Shown: positions 41,382-52,857, counted from the stretch's first letter. The stretch is DNA of 64,000 nucleotides from Porphyra umbilicalis (GCA_002049455.2 KV918825.1:186001-250000); one strand, 5' to 3'. Notes: generated by a model from the sequence alone, not told the origin. Translations and numbers: made by a program.

Positions 41382-42110
41382 TCACCTGTCTGTGCCCGTG
41401 AACTCCACGTGGCGCTCGGTGAAGTCCCCGTTTCCACAGTGATTTCCACGTGGCATAACTTTAAGCCAAGTCCAGTTGCGCTGGTTGAGATCAATGCCCA
41501 ACATTGCTTTCCAGGTGACAATTATCACTCCAGGCAACTCTACGAAGCACACAACATGCTCGAAAACCTTATATGTATGGGTGATACTGCGGAAACTAAA
41601 CAAAAAACAACGCAAGCAAACAAGAACGCATGTGGGAGACAAGGGATGCATCACCCGGGCAGAAGCGATGGGTGGCTGGTTGGGCTCCTCCAGTATGCTC
41701 TGCCGCCAAGGGAACACCATTGCAGCCGCGTACACAACGAAGCATGCACAGGCTTCCTGTTCCTTCCGTTGGATACTGAGCATTCTTGCTATGCTATCGA
41801 GGTCCAGGCACGACATGAAGGGTTGGGTACGTTTGAGGGAGGTCACTTTGTCTCTTTGCAACTCATTTAAAGCTCCGATCAACTCTTTGACCATGCATGA
41901 TCGCTGCCCTCTCGTCGGTTTTTGGTGAACATGAAAGGACGCTCCACGTGCATGCATCTGTTTTAGCAAGGAGGCCAATTTTTTTTCCATGAAACCTCTC
42001 AGCAAAGACTTTGAGATTCGTGTAGTTCTACTCGACTTGTTCGTATGTGCTCGCACGTGTGCACGTACTGTAAGATCCAGTTCACGGCCAATCGAATGGC
42101 GATGATTCAC
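41382..42110 (-). CDS. Hypothetical protein, 242 codons, in moderate-GC DNA
   Basis: An open frame of this length is unusual in a region of about 50 percent GC. Its translation is not repetitive: RGFMEKKLASLLKQMHARGA, MVKELIGALNELQRDK and FMSCLDLDSIARMLSIQRK look helical. Around 41590-41620 (minus) the stretch ttgttttttgtttag resembles a splice acceptor, so only part may be coding. No family was recognised and there is no supporting neighbour. Confidence 0.3.
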   Translation of the reverse strand: MNHRHSIGRELDLTVRAHVRAHTNKSSRTTRISKSLLRGFMEKKLASLLKQMHARGASFHVHQKPTRGQRSCMVKELIGALNELQRDKVTSLKRTQPFMSCLDLDSIARMLSIQRKEQEACACFVVYAAAMVFPWRQSILEEPNQPPIASARVMHPLSPTCVLVCLRCFLFSFRSITHTYKVFEHVVCFVELPGVIIVTWKAMLGIDLNQRNWTWLKVMPRGNHCGNGDFTERHVEFTGTDR

Positions 42111-44972
42111 TTCACGTGGAAAGAGTGTGCATTACGGCGGCGGCTGCGGTCGTTCACGAGGGCGCCGCCGGCGGCTGCCAGTCGGCACCGCAGCTGCACG
42201 TTCCAGCGCCTTCGGCGAAGGGCGCCACAGATACGCATTCGTCGATTCCGAGTGGGGAGAGCCGTGAAGGGGAGGCGGCCGCCCGCTGAGAGGCGGTGGA
42301 GGCGTATCGGTCGCTTTACTCATCGCATGGTTCAACCGAGCGGCTGCCGCGTCTGGCAGTTCCCGGGCTGCGGCTCTCTGTCCGTCGTCCACGTCAGAAT
42401 GCCTGTGATGGGCGTTCCGCTTCCGCATTGCCACTCACTGTACCGCCTGTGGCGCACGGCACGCCGCATGGGGCGCCTCTGGCGGCGGTGGGTGCGCACT
42501 GGTGGTGCGCAAGACCGCCACCAGTGTGTGTGTGCGGCGTTCGACAGATGCGTAGGAAGACGGCGCCGCCGCCATGACAATGGCGGATATAGTTACTTGC
42601 GGGGTCATGAGCCCACCTATCGGTGTGAGGGTCTGGCAAATTTAGCTTCCTTATACGTAGCGTCGGCATCAGAATATTTCACTTTTTGCCAAAGCATCGG
42701 AAGACATTATGGGCGACGAAACCGGGCTACGAGCACCGCGTCCGGCCTTTGCCTATGGAAAAGTCAACATCACAGCCTCCCCCACATATGACCAATAACC
42801 TCATACAGAGAGCTCTCTGCGTGTGTATGTTTGATGCTTTGATGTCAGCGCACACCAGCGTGGCGGTTGCTCGCTCGCGATGCCAGGAATACCATGGTAC
42901 CCCCTTGTTGCGCCCACGCACAGTCGCACCCCTCTCAAAGTGGCACAGGTCCCGAAATTTCAGAGTCGCGGGCCGCGACCCGTGATCCATACAAAAATCT
43001 CCACATCCTTACAATATTGCTGCATCGCTAAATGCCAAAAGAGTCACATTACAATGCGATCTTGTTATAACAGACAGCTGGCTGATCCAGCTCAATATGA
43101 TTATAACGTGGCCTACAAGGATGGGAATGGAACACTCGCGACCCATATTCACTTGTGAGGGAATCTCTTGTTATGACGCCACACTGAAACTGGGAGTACG
43201 TAAGGATGGGTGGCGAGTCATGTCAAATACAGGCCGACTAATCGTGCCACATTTACGGAGCGAACTCCGACGGTTGTACGTCTCGCGTTGGGAGCGCCAT
43301 AAGAAAACTTGTGGGGTGTTGCTGTCTGGGCGTCTTGGCCCTTGATGGATACAATCGTACATGTGTTACAACTATTGCTAACCTCCAAAAAATGGCGGTT
43401 GCAGAAAAAAGGGAGGCAGAGCCGACGGCCCCGCGCAGAAATGAAGTCGGATTGGCTGTTCAACAAGCCATGATCGTACTATTGGCTGAGAGTTGCCGCC
43501 AGTAATCTTGCAAGCCAATCAGCGTAACTGACAGCAGTCATGCAGAGCCATTGCAACCCACATTGAGATTTTCTAAGATTTTTGGGCAGCTTGCTTGGGT
43601 CAGAAGAGGGCATGGAGAGGGTTGTGGGCAGGACTTGTCATTTCTCATGAGATCAACAAATTTCTTCAGATTTGTTGAGATTCTGATGTGCGTTTTCAGT
43701 GGGCAGAGCTGCAAGAGGAGACTGTTAAGGAACTCGCATGATTTCTAGCCTTTTCATTGGTCCCCGTTTTCTATTGAATGATTGCAGGCACTGTGGAACC
43801 GCCATGTTTTGGAGGTCAGCAATACGTTCGAGTAATCTATCGATTAAACTAATAATTCCCGTTTCGTAAGTAAGCGGTCATCAAATGGCCGTTTCGGTGC
43901 GTGGATGTCGTCAACTGCCTGGGGAGTGCTGGCACTGTTGCGATGGAGGCGAGGGAGGACGCTCCCCGTACAATAAACGAATGTATTCATTTTGGTGGGC
44001 GCCAGACCGATTCATCGGTAAGTTACCTATACATGAAGTCGACTTCCTATTGTGTATGCATTTTTTTCTGCCATCCATCGTCGAGAGAGGGATCCACGTT
44101 ACTGCGGCGGTGCTGGAGCTGTGACCCGGCAAATTTCAAAGTGCTCTCAGTCTCCTATGAAGAGAGGTTACTGGGCCATGTTTGACCCCTCTCCTCCACA
44201 AAGTTCTTCCGGTTCAGTACAATCGTCATTTTTGCGTTATAGAAGGCAGTATGGCCACAGTACAGCTCTGACAAAGATCTATGACGTCTCTGAAAGCCGT
44301 GTGCACAATGTGCCACCCCCCCACAGCACCGTCTGGAAGCTCTCCGAACACCCCACCGCAGTTGCTTGGGGACCTATGTTCTGCCCCCCGGAGCGATATT
44401 GGTGAGCGCCTCTGGGCTCGATTCGTAGTCACGTAGCGGTCTGATACGTGATGCATGCTGGTGACCAGTCGTACGTGGCCAATGTGGCGCTTCGTCATCA
44501 CACGCAAGCTAAGTACGTGCGAGAGTATTGAAGCGACTTTTTATGATCCTCTAGCGCCTCCGGGACTGGAGTCTTACATCCTTTTCTTAGCTCTTCTCGC
44601 CCCCCTCCCCCTCCCTTCACCACCCGCCCCATACAGCGCCCTGCAATACATAAAAAATAGAACATAGGGAGATAAACTCATGCAACACCCCCCCTGAGTG
44701 TCCGCGTCCGCGCCTTCCCCCCAGAGCTGTCGGTGACGAATGGGCAGTCGGGGAAGCTGGGCCGTGGATGCCAAAGGGGGAGCATGGAAATGCAGAGGCA
44801 GTAGCGGGGATTTCGTTAGTATGGGAAGAAGGGGCACGAGGGGCGAAAGGGACAGAAAACAAATAGAGCCCACAGGGGCAAAGTCGATAAATCGGGCGAA
44901 TGGTACAGCAGGAGCAAGACGGCAGCAGGGATAGTACGGATTGCCTACACATCAAGACAGGACACAAGTCAA
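42111..44972. other. Long stretch without a recognised gene
   Basis: 42120-42590 is GC-rich with Arg/Ala-rich overlapping frames (one plus frame is open 42045-42791). 42600-44580 is balanced DNA with short frames; 44590-44760 has C-rich tracts. Nothing matched a family or repeat in this window. Confidence 0.45.
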
Positions 44973-45215
44973 TCACCTCCAGGACGCGCGTAAGAACTGA
45001 CGACAAAGTCCTACACCACGCGACAATTCATTTGTCCCCTTCCCCCACACGTCTTCTTTCCAGCGGACGTACATGGATACTCTTCCTGGGAGGACGACGA
45101 GGACAGCGAGAACGGGGGGAAGCGTAGCTACCGGGGACTCATGTGGGGGACTTGGAATCCTTGGCGGCGGCGTAAGAGGCGCTCTCATCCTTCGCTTCGC
45201 CCTTCGCGTCCCCCG
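44973..45215 (-). pseudogene. 3' part of a gene split by the Gypsy insertion
   Basis: Reading from 45210 in the frame set by 50220-50950 gives 79 open codons ending at TGA 44973-44975. They include PHESPVATLPPVLAVLVVLP, a possible membrane-spanning stretch, and a Lys/Trp-rich end. Continuity appears only when the element and one CCCCG copy are discounted, which supports a single pre-insertion gene. Function unknown. Confidence 0.5.
45211..45215 (+). repeat. Target-site duplication CCCCG, left
   Basis: Identical to 50220-50224. Confidence 0.9.
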
Positions 45216-45714
45216 TGTGGCGGTCGGGGGTCTTACAATTGAAAAGGGGGGTGGCCCCTCAGCTGTGGACAGCACACCCCCGGGGGCCGTCCCAACATAT
45301 TCCGATCCGGGTCAGCAAGGGAATGATCTGTCCAGATCTCGCGGAGATCGGATGCGGTCGGGGGCGGGCCTTTTCCTCAGTGGTTTTCCCAACCCCCCTA
45401 CTACTTGTTTAAACTTTTCGCTTTGGAGGGATTTATCTGTTTGGCGCATTTAGGGCGGTTACGTTGGCCACCGGCGTTCGGGTTGGGGAGGGGTTTATTG
45501 ACAGCGGGGACGCCGTCCCCGTCGCCGTTTGATAAAACCACCTGTGCTTTGGACTACGATTCCCGCCTGGGCTTTGCCGTGATCCTTTCCTCCCGTTGGG
45601 GGGAAGCTGGGCTGTGGGTCGACTTCCGGGGCAGTTCCTTCGACGGACCGAGCTGATCAAGATGTCACTTAGGCCAGACGACGAACCAACGTGGTGGTGC
45701 TTAGAACGGCCACA
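45216..45714 (+). repeat. 5' LTR of the Gypsy element
   Basis: 499 bp with 9-base inverted ends TGTGGCGGT and (A)CGGCCACA. Differs from the 3' LTR (same length) at about 25 positions by eye, about 5 percent. Confidence 0.92.
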
Positions 45715-45746
45715 ATTTCTGGTGGAGCAGCAGGGGATTCCGGCTG

Positions 45747-46720
45747 TTGTCAGGCCCGTACCGGGTAGCCGGTTCCCCGATCGTATGTTGGTTTGTGAGT
45801 TCAAGGCGACGTAGATCTCCGCGTCGGTCTCTCGTCGATTACCACCCAGCCAATAATGAGGCATCGCCGCCCGACATCCCCAAGTCGGACGCGATCGCTA
45901 GCGGTAAGCCGGCGGGTACATCCGCGGTGATCCCAGCGGTCGCTGCAACCAAGGGATTCGCGGCTGGATCAGGGAATCCTTTCACTCCGCCTCGGCCATT
46001 GGCGGACCTCGTGGGCGAAACGTTACGGCGGGTCCCACCGGGGGCCGATGCCTTTCTCCCTCGACGACACGACGAACGGACGAAACTGGTGGATCAAGAT
46101 CGTGATCCGGCGACTCCTCTGGCGATGGCCGATCTGGACACGGCGCTGTCGACGCTCCGCGAGTTGTTATCGGCCGACGCTTCTCGGGTCATCGCGGCGA
46201 GCCCCGCGTATCGGTCAACCAACTCCACTCCCCGTGGAAGGGGGATGACACGGCTTCGTATGACACGGTCGCGGTGCTGCTGTCGGGTACCCCGGGGTTA
46301 CGCACGGCCGGAGGAGCGCCCTACGATCGGCGGGAGGCCCCGACGGATCCCCCGCTGTGCTAAATGTGTGGGACGCGCGGACACCGGGTCCCTGATTGCA
46401 AGACTCTGACGGACAAACAGCAGGACCTCGTGAAAGCCGCGCGGAGCACCTTCCATCGACAGAGGAACGCGGGGGCGGGCGCCGTCGCTGATCGCACCTC
46501 CCTCGTGGCCCTGGTATGGGACGACCTGTTGGGCAGCGCGGAGTCAACGAGGACGGGAAAGGGGGACGCCCCGCCCGTGGCCACCCCGGCCAAGGGGCGC
46601 CGCGGGGCGGGAAACGCCTCGGGAGGGTGGCATCGCCATCCCCCTCCATTTCCCCTGTCCGCCCCAGCTCCCCGGTCGCCCCCCGCCACGTCACGTTTGC
46701 CTCCCCGGGGGTAACCGCAA
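45747..46720 (+). pseudogene. Gypsy Gag remnant with CCHC zinc knuckle
   Basis: Gag-like helical text MADLDTALSTLRELLSADAS sits in one frame (45747-46409). The zinc knuckle lies in the next frame at 46358-46399: C-stop-M-C-GTRG-H-RVPD-C, that is CX2CX4HX4C with a TAA inside the first CX2C. A proline-rich tail follows to about 46720. Both a frameshift and a stop prevent a full product. Confidence 0.7.
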
Positions 46721-46788
46721 CGTGGCCTATCCCGGCCCGCTGTTCCTGCCGTCGTGGGCGATAACGCCCGCGGTTCAAGGGGACGCTG

Positions 46789-47155
46789 TTGCTACTACGG
46801 AAAGAGAATTTTGAGTCTAGCGCGTCGTACCAGTTGGCGCCGTGGCAGACCCCCGTCCCCACGAGGGCGGTGGTCGAAACTGGCGCCGGGCCAAGTGTGA
46901 TCCGCTCGGATATGTTGCCCGAAGGGTGGGCGGAGTTTGCATCGCGGGCGCCGCCCCGGACCCAAGTGAGTGACGCCCCGGGGGAGCTGCTCAAGGTGAA
47001 CGCGGAGATGTCGCTGTCGATCTACGTCGGGTAGGCCGCTATGGAGTATGAGTTCCTTGTTGTCCAGGTGCTGTCGGTTCCGCTCATCCTTGGGTGGGAC
47101 TTCCAGCGCAACTACGTGAACACCATCTCCCCCAAGACGCAGACGATAAAGTGAG
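46789..47155 (+). pseudogene. Gypsy retropepsin-like protease remnant
   Basis: TRAVVETGAGPSVIRSDMLP fits the retropepsin active-site region, but the catalytic Asp of DTGA is Glu (codon 46876-46878). The second conserved block VLSVPLILGWDFQRNYVNTI follows after a TAG at 47032-47034. Ends at TGA 47153-47155. Confidence 0.75.
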
Positions 47156-47172
47156 ACGACGGCACGTCCACG

Positions 47173-47994
47173 GTGGCGATGCGGAGCTGGACGGGGAACA
47201 CGCCAGCCGCGCCCCCACGCCGAGGAAGCAAGCCGAAGGCCCAAGCCGGAACTAGTCGGCTAACGTTGGCCTACAACAGTCGACCGCAGCAGAGCACCGG
47301 GGTGGCGCCCCTCGAGTTCGTCACCCCCGAGCGTGTACGGAGTCTCTCCGTGGAGCGCCTGGTCGGCTCTTCGGCACCCGAGAAGACGGACAGTAGCCCA
47401 CGAGCTGTCCGCAAGGGCATCCCAGCGCGGCTGCGGAACCTGATTCACAAGGTGCGGAAGTCCCTCATGCTGGCCCTGAGGCGGTACAAGAGGAACAACG
47501 ACGCCCGCGTACGACCTGTGAACGAGGACGTGCACGCGGGGGACTGGGTGTTCGTCGATGGCCACGCGCGGACCAAGTATAAGCTCGGAACCCGCGCGGC
47601 CGGGCCGTACGAGGTGTTATTCCGCGGAGAGGGCACGTTTTCGCTGGACATCGAAGGGTACCCTGAGACGGTAAGCAGTGACCACTTGACGGCGGCGCCG
47701 GGCCCGCCGGGGGATCCGCAGACGCTCCTGCAGAACCTCGGGGTGCCCCAAGACATTGTGGTTCCCGAGGGGCATCAACACATGGGCAAAGAGTTCGTCT
47801 GGGAGGCCTTCGTGAACCACGAAGTCGCTGACGATGGTACGCTACGCCAGTGGACCCACTGGTGGGGGTGCAACCCCGAAGAGGACACCCTCGAGTTGGC
47901 CAGTCGATTCGACAGACGTAAGGTGCACCAGTATATTCGGCGTGTGGGCCTACGAGTCGAAGAAGCCGGAACGGTTGTTGACTTCCTCGCCTAA
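47173..47994 (+). pseudogene. Gypsy integrase C-terminus with chromodomain-like tail
   Basis: Residues 27-53 resemble the end of the integrase core (LAYNSRPQQSTGVAPLEFVT). Residues 105-175 are the C-terminal DNA-binding part: NEDVHAGDWVFVDG, AGPYEVLFRGEGTFSLDI. Residues 208-257 look like a chromodomain: FVWEAFVNHEV, QWTHWWGCNPEEDTLELAS, VHQYIRR. In related elements the chromodomain steers integration to particular chromatin. The catalytic D,D,E core is absent, removed by the deletion that abuts residue 27. The frame itself is intact. Confidence 0.8.
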
Positions 47995-48217
47995 GACAAC
48001 TCCCACGCGGAACACGTGGTTTTCAAGTTCCGAATGGTGGCCGATTTTCGTTTACCGCACGTGTCCCGGTCGGAGCCACGTGGACGTGGTGGTGACGATC
48101 ACTGTCGTGCGGCGGGATCGTGTCCCTTCTCGTGGCTATGTCGTCCAGTCAAATTGATCGGTCATCGTGGAAGTGTCCGGAGGGGGCGGATAGGGCCGGC
48201 TGGCCCGTGCGGATCTG
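47995..48217. other. Gypsy 3' region between integrase and antisense frame
   Basis: No clear coding sense on the plus strand. Confidence 0.4.
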
Positions 48218-49101
48218 TCAGGAGGCGGATCGCAAGGTGGGATCGGGATTCGATTCGGGGTACAAATGGCGCTGTCGTGAGGCGTATGCAAATGACCTAC
48301 GCGGGGTATACTGGTCATGGACGTGCCGACTGGCACCGTCGACGCAACGACACCTTCTAGACTCTAATCTACTACAACCCCGTGGGTCAGTCCCCTCTCT
48401 CCCGTCGCGTTTCATCCTCCCCTTGTTCAGCGGCGCCTCAGGGCAAGGCCACTCGATACGGAGGATGGCCCACGGGGTATGCCGCCCCGCGTGGAGGTCG
48501 TCCGTCGTGTCCGCGGGGACCCACGGGAGCTCCGCCATGCTGCCGTATGGGACCTCCACCCCGTAGCACCACGCGAAAGTCGACAGGTTCAAGCGCGAGC
48601 TGGTCGCCGTTGCACAACTTAGGTACTCCGCTCGATGACGGGCTACGAGGTGGCCTGTGAGCCCGCCCCGGTGGTGGTTGCGGGCGGTCGTCGACTGGAC
48701 CATCGTGGTGTCTTCCTTGTCGGACGCCCCGATGAACGGGGGAGACGTGTAGATGTAGGTGAAGGTTGGCACCAACGGCGAGTCCCCGGGGGCGTCGTCC
48801 ATGAAACCGACGTAAAAACGACGGTACCTCGCAGCGCAACTACGCCGCACCACGGTGATTGACGAGGCTCGGTCGTCGAGGGACGGTACGAGTGCGTGTG
48901 GCTTGGCGGCAGTCTGCTTGGCGAACGGGTTGGAGGGGCGCACCGAGTCGATGCCCCGGAATGTCGCATGGGCCAGCGTGTCCGCTACGCCTGAACGGGC
49001 TTCCTCGCGCTCCCCCGCCAGTGCCCACGTCTACTGGTCAGATCACACGGGTAGGGGGCCCACGGCGGTGGAGGACGCCATCTCCTCTTCTTGTCGGCCA
49101 T
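48218..49101 (-). CDS. Antisense open frame inside the Gypsy element, function unknown
   Basis: On the minus strand an ATG at 49101 starts MADKKRRWRPPPPWAPYP. After an apparent one-base shift near 49035, a long open frame runs to 48218 with protein-like text: ADTLAHATFRGIDSVRPSNP, RRFYVGFMDDAPGDSPLVPT, STFAWCYGVEVPYGSMAELP, HTPWAILRIEWPCPEAPLN. It is not low-complexity, unlike flanking frames. Lying between pol and the 3' LTR in antisense, it could be an additional retroelement gene or a captured host fragment. The last 60 residues, Arg/Ser-rich, may be non-coding. No family recognised. Confidence 0.4.
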
Positions 49102-49720
49102 CGCGGAGGACGACGCAGACGCGGACACCTTGTTTTCGGGGGGGGGGCCGCCGGGTCCTCGGTCCGACGAGGGTGGTGGGGGCACCTGCGTGGTGGAGAA
49201 GGAGGGGGGGGGTGTGACTCCCCGAGGGCCCACAGAAGCAAGAATCAAGAAGCGACGGGCACCACGGGGGGGGAATGGACGGCACGTCGTGGGGTGGGGG
49301 GAGGAACGAGTCGACGAGCACCGCGTCGCAACCAGCGCGGATGGGATACGTCGCGGGGTGGTGGGGAGGAGCCGCGGAGTTGCACGTGCTGGGGCAGGAG
49401 CTGCGAAGTTGCACGTGGTGGGGAGGTGAGACAGGGGTGTGCGTGTGAGCCCACGGGGAGGGGTGGGGCCAACGTGCGTCACGGGGGGTGTGGGGGCCGC
49501 GAGACACCGGTGCGGGCCGCGCGCCACGCCACACCGGTGTGGCGTGGGCCCGATCCAGTCCGCGGACCGACCTCGACCACCCCTCTGGGGCGAGGATCGG
49601 GGGGGGGGGGGGGGGGTGGCGGTTGTGACCGGCACCCGGCCGGCGGGCCCGGCCGGAACCCCCTCCCCAGGGGTCGTCGCGGGACGGGCAGGGACGCCAC
49701 GTCACGCGACGAGGGGGCTG
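49102..49720. other. Gypsy 3' internal region, GC-rich
   Basis: Overlapping Pro/Arg/Gly frames and G-runs (a run of about 19 at 49598-49616). No gene recognised. Confidence 0.45.
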
Positions 49721-50219
49721 TGTGGCGGTCGGGGGTCTTACAGTTGAAAAGGGGGGTGGCCCCTCAGCTGTGGACAGCACACCCCCGGGGGCCGTCCCAA
49801 CATATTCCGATCCGGGTCAGCAAGGGAATGATCTGTCCAGATCTCGCGGAGATCGGATGCGGTCGGGGGCGGGCCTTTTCCTCAGTGGTTTTCCCAACCC
49901 CCCTACTACTTGTTTAAACTTTTCGCTTTGGAGGGATTTATCTGTTTGGTGCATTTAGGGCGGTTACGTTGGCCACCGGCGTTCGGGTTGGGGAGGGGTT
50001 TATTGACAGCGGGGACGCCGTCCCCGTCGCCGTTTGATAAAACCAACTGTGCTTTGGACTTCGATTCCCCTCTGGGCTTTGCCGTGATCCTCTTCTCCCG
50101 TTGCGGGATGGCTGGGCTGTGGGTCGACTTCCGGGGCAGTTCCTTAGACGGACCGAGCTGATCAAGAGGACACTTCGGCAAGTTGATGAACCAACGTGGT
50201 GGTTCTTAGAACCGCCACA
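49721..50219 (+). repeat. 3' LTR of the Gypsy element
   Basis: 499 bp, starts TGTGGCGGT and ends ACCGCCACA. Confidence 0.92.
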
Positions 50220-50224
50220 CCCCG
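50220..50224 (+). repeat. Target-site duplication CCCCG, right
   Basis: Pairs with 45211-45215. Confidence 0.9.
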
Positions 50225-51406
50225 CCCTACCGCGCTCTTGGCGTCCTCTCCCGAAGACGTCTCCCCCTCACTCGCCACGGTTGTCAACTGCAACCCAGGC
50301 CACGCAAGCAGCCTTGTGTCCTTCTGTCTAGCCAGGAGGTCACCAAGGAGCCGGAGAGCACTCGCGCCGACCAGCGCAACGGGCGCGGCGTCGGTGTGCG
50401 CGAGCTGCTGCGCGGCATCTGGCTCCGAAACAAGTAAAACAGGAGAGAACGAGATATAGGGTGCAGAAAAAATGTAAGCCAGCACTGAACATATGCCGTC
50501 CATGGCCGCCAGACCAGCCCGCAACCCGGGCACAAGTCCAAGCCGCGCCAGACACCCCGCGTCCAGCCGGAGTTGGCGGCGACCGCAGTCGCCGCTGGCG
50601 CCGCGCGCCGTTGCCTCCGCCGCTACCGTCGTGTTGAAGATCACGACAAGCAGGTCTCGCACGATATCCGCTGCGTCGCCAAGCGCCACAGCCACCTGCT
50701 CCGCACCGACCCCTCTGCAAAACACCCAGAAGCCGGCGACGCCCTTCATGAGCGCCTTGCGCACCATGTCCAGGGGTCCGCCCAGCGCCCATGTCCCCGC
50801 GCGCATGGCCTCGACGCCACGAGAGGCCGCCAGAGCCGCGTTGAAAGACCGCGCCAATTCTGCTTGGGGGCATGCCAGTGGCCCACAAACTGCAAGGGCG
50901 CGTCGTAACTTTGGGGCACACGCACCGCAAACCGATGCAGAATCCACCAAGTCGAGCGCCTGGCCGTCCGAGAGAAGGGGAAATGGGGGCGGAATCGAGC
51001 GTGAATCGTGGGGCTAGGGGGAGCAGGCAGACGGGGACGCGAGCGGGGGCCGAAGAGGTGGAGCGGTTACACCAACAAGTGCTACATATGGGGGGGAAGG
51101 AAGGGGAAGTTGGGCGACGGCAGGGGTGGTGGCAGTCACCGTCCGTGCGCGGGGGGAGAGATCACACGCCGCTTTAAAACGGGAAAGTTCTTCGTGAGCC
51201 GCGGCCATGGCCATTTCATTCGGTATCAAAGGCAAGCCCGAAGAGCTTCCGACGACCTCATCTCGTAGTGCCCGGCGGCGCGTGAGCTCGCGGGCATTGG
51301 AATCCGCGGTCCAGGCCCGCTTGTACTCCGAGCTGTACGTGCGGGCCCAGTCCGCCTTTTCGTCCAGACTCAAACCTGCCACAGCAGGTGGTCGTCCCCC
51401 TTTCAT
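50220..51406 (-). pseudogene. Host-type gene of unknown function, interrupted by the Gypsy insertion
   Basis: A first exon candidate starts at ATG 51406 with MKGGRPPAVAGLSLDEKADW and includes YKRAWTADSNARELTRRR and MAMAAAHEELSRFKA. Its frame loses sense near 51170, where an intron probably starts. A second exon begins around 50977, after the acceptor-like ccccttctctcggacggccag, and runs to the insertion at 50220: CGACAPKLRRALAVCGPLAC, DMVRKALMKGVAGFWVF, SEPDAAQQLAHTDAAPVALV. Composition is Ala/Leu-rich with GC-ending codons and few repeats, more like a folded protein than the arrays. The tail VAVLRTTTL seen after residue 243 is LTR sequence. The original frame continues at 45210-44973. No family recognised. 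Confidence 0.5.
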
Positions 51407-51586
51407 TCCTCGGAAGTGACCTGCACAACGTAGGATGACGTCTCGTCGGCAACGGTGTCTACCGGGATGACGACAGGCGACCAAGTCGCTCATCGACACT
51501 CTGTGCGCTTCATCCGCACATGGAGCCCTTGCACTCGCAATTGTTTCGAGTGAACCGCTGACCGCCCAGTGCTCTGTCATTGAATA

Positions 51587-51880
51587 GGTTTTTTGGATGC
51601 CTGTGAGCCAATGGATCCCCAGTTAAAGCTTTTTTTGGACGCTCCTCAGCCAATGATGCACTGTAAGGCCAGGCTTCTGGTCACGGACGCGTATTTGAAA
51701 CGTGTATTTGAGGCTGGACAAAAGCTCTCAGAGTCAGGCCTTTTGCGGCGCTTCATCAAGCAGCGGCGCCACCCAGAGCTGTGGCAGAGGCTCTGTTTCT
51801 TGGACGCCTGTGAACCTATCATTTCAAATCTCCTGACACTCGAGAGGTTTCTTGGACGCCTGTGAGCCATTCATGCACTG
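51587..51880 (+). repeat. Spaced repeat of ttYttggacgcctgtgagcc, four copies
   Basis: Copies start near 51588, 51631, 51795 and 51847. Three continue into ca(a/t)tgatgcactgt or a close variant. Spacing is irregular (43, 164, 52 bp). Confidence 0.7.
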
Positions 51881-52857
51881 TCAAGTATGACGCAGTGGGC
51901 TCGTCGTATTTTGTCAGTGGCTTAGTGCCCCCCTTCCCTCAGGACTACCGCTTTATCGACTCCATGCCATCCTCACGTCGGCTGCACTTATGCATGGCTG
52001 GTACACAGCCCCCAGCGTAATACTACGAGAAGTGGACGCCACAGGGCTTGGCCGTTGTTTCCCAGGCTTGGCCTCATGCCGTTTCGAGTTGCGGTATCTC
52101 AGTGGGGAGAGCACACGCGGGTGGTCTCGCTGGGCGGGCTCTATGGTGGCACTTGCTGCTTGTGCTTGGCTTAGATGACGCTCCTGCTCCTGTCCCTACT
52201 GGCTGCTCTTCAGACAAGCTGCACAGAATATGGGCCTCTGGTGCTGTGCCAGGAAAGTGGCTCAAAAACCCAGTCGATTGTGTTCCACCTGCGAGCACAT
52301 CATTGTTCATATCTATGAAGCTGCAGGGCAGCAGACTATGTCTTATATTTTGCACAACTGTCTTGCCCACGAGCAGTTCTTCAGTGCAGCGGCGGACTGA
52401 AGCCGCTAAAAGCAACCGAGAAAGATAATGAAGCTGGATAATAGCCGTGCAAATTGAAAACACGTAAAGAAGCAAGAAACGGTGCAGTTGTTTGTTCCGA
52501 GTGGCGTCATGAATCACAGCCGCCTCTGCACAGACCAATACTCCGCTGATGATGTGTTCGACTCACGGTCGACCGTCTGTGGGAAATTCAGACGTGTCTT
52601 TGTCGAATATGACCAGATAACACACCCGTGGGGCTACCGCAGCTACACCGCCGCGCTCGCGCCGCCACGGGCTCTGCGGACTCAGTCGTCGACGCGTTGG
52701 CGGGACTACGCGCGATTCGCATTGGCACGGATCATCTTCATACACCGGCAGCGGGTGTACTTCGAACGTGGCGCTATGAACAGAACTCTCTCTGTCCATT
52801 TGCTCAGTTTTCTTCCATAAAATCCTCATCAGCTCCCTCATCATGACCATCTTCTCC
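51881..52857. other. No gene recognised
   Basis: Balanced DNA with short frames. Probably includes flanking sequence of the Tc1-like element, but no terminal repeat was found. Confidence 0.4.

Larger units (their letters stand above)
45216..50219 (+). mobile_element. Gypsy LTR retrotransposon with chromodomain-like end, internally deleted
   Basis: 5004 bp with two 499-bp LTRs and duplication CCCCG. Internal order on the plus strand: Gag with zinc knuckle, protease, then the integrase C-terminal part with chromodomain-like tail. RT, RNase H and the integrase catalytic core are missing, lost between about 47155 and 47230. An antisense open frame lies at 48218-49101. Confidence 0.92.

Noticed and set aside
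42045-42791. 248-codon plus frame
   Set aside because: Mostly Arg-rich translation of a GC-rich patch; three overlapping frames are equally open and none is recognised.
48382-48660. Plus-strand gene in the 3' part of the Gypsy element
   Set aside because: Low-complexity Pro/Ser/Arg text; the opposite strand over the same bases is far more protein-like.
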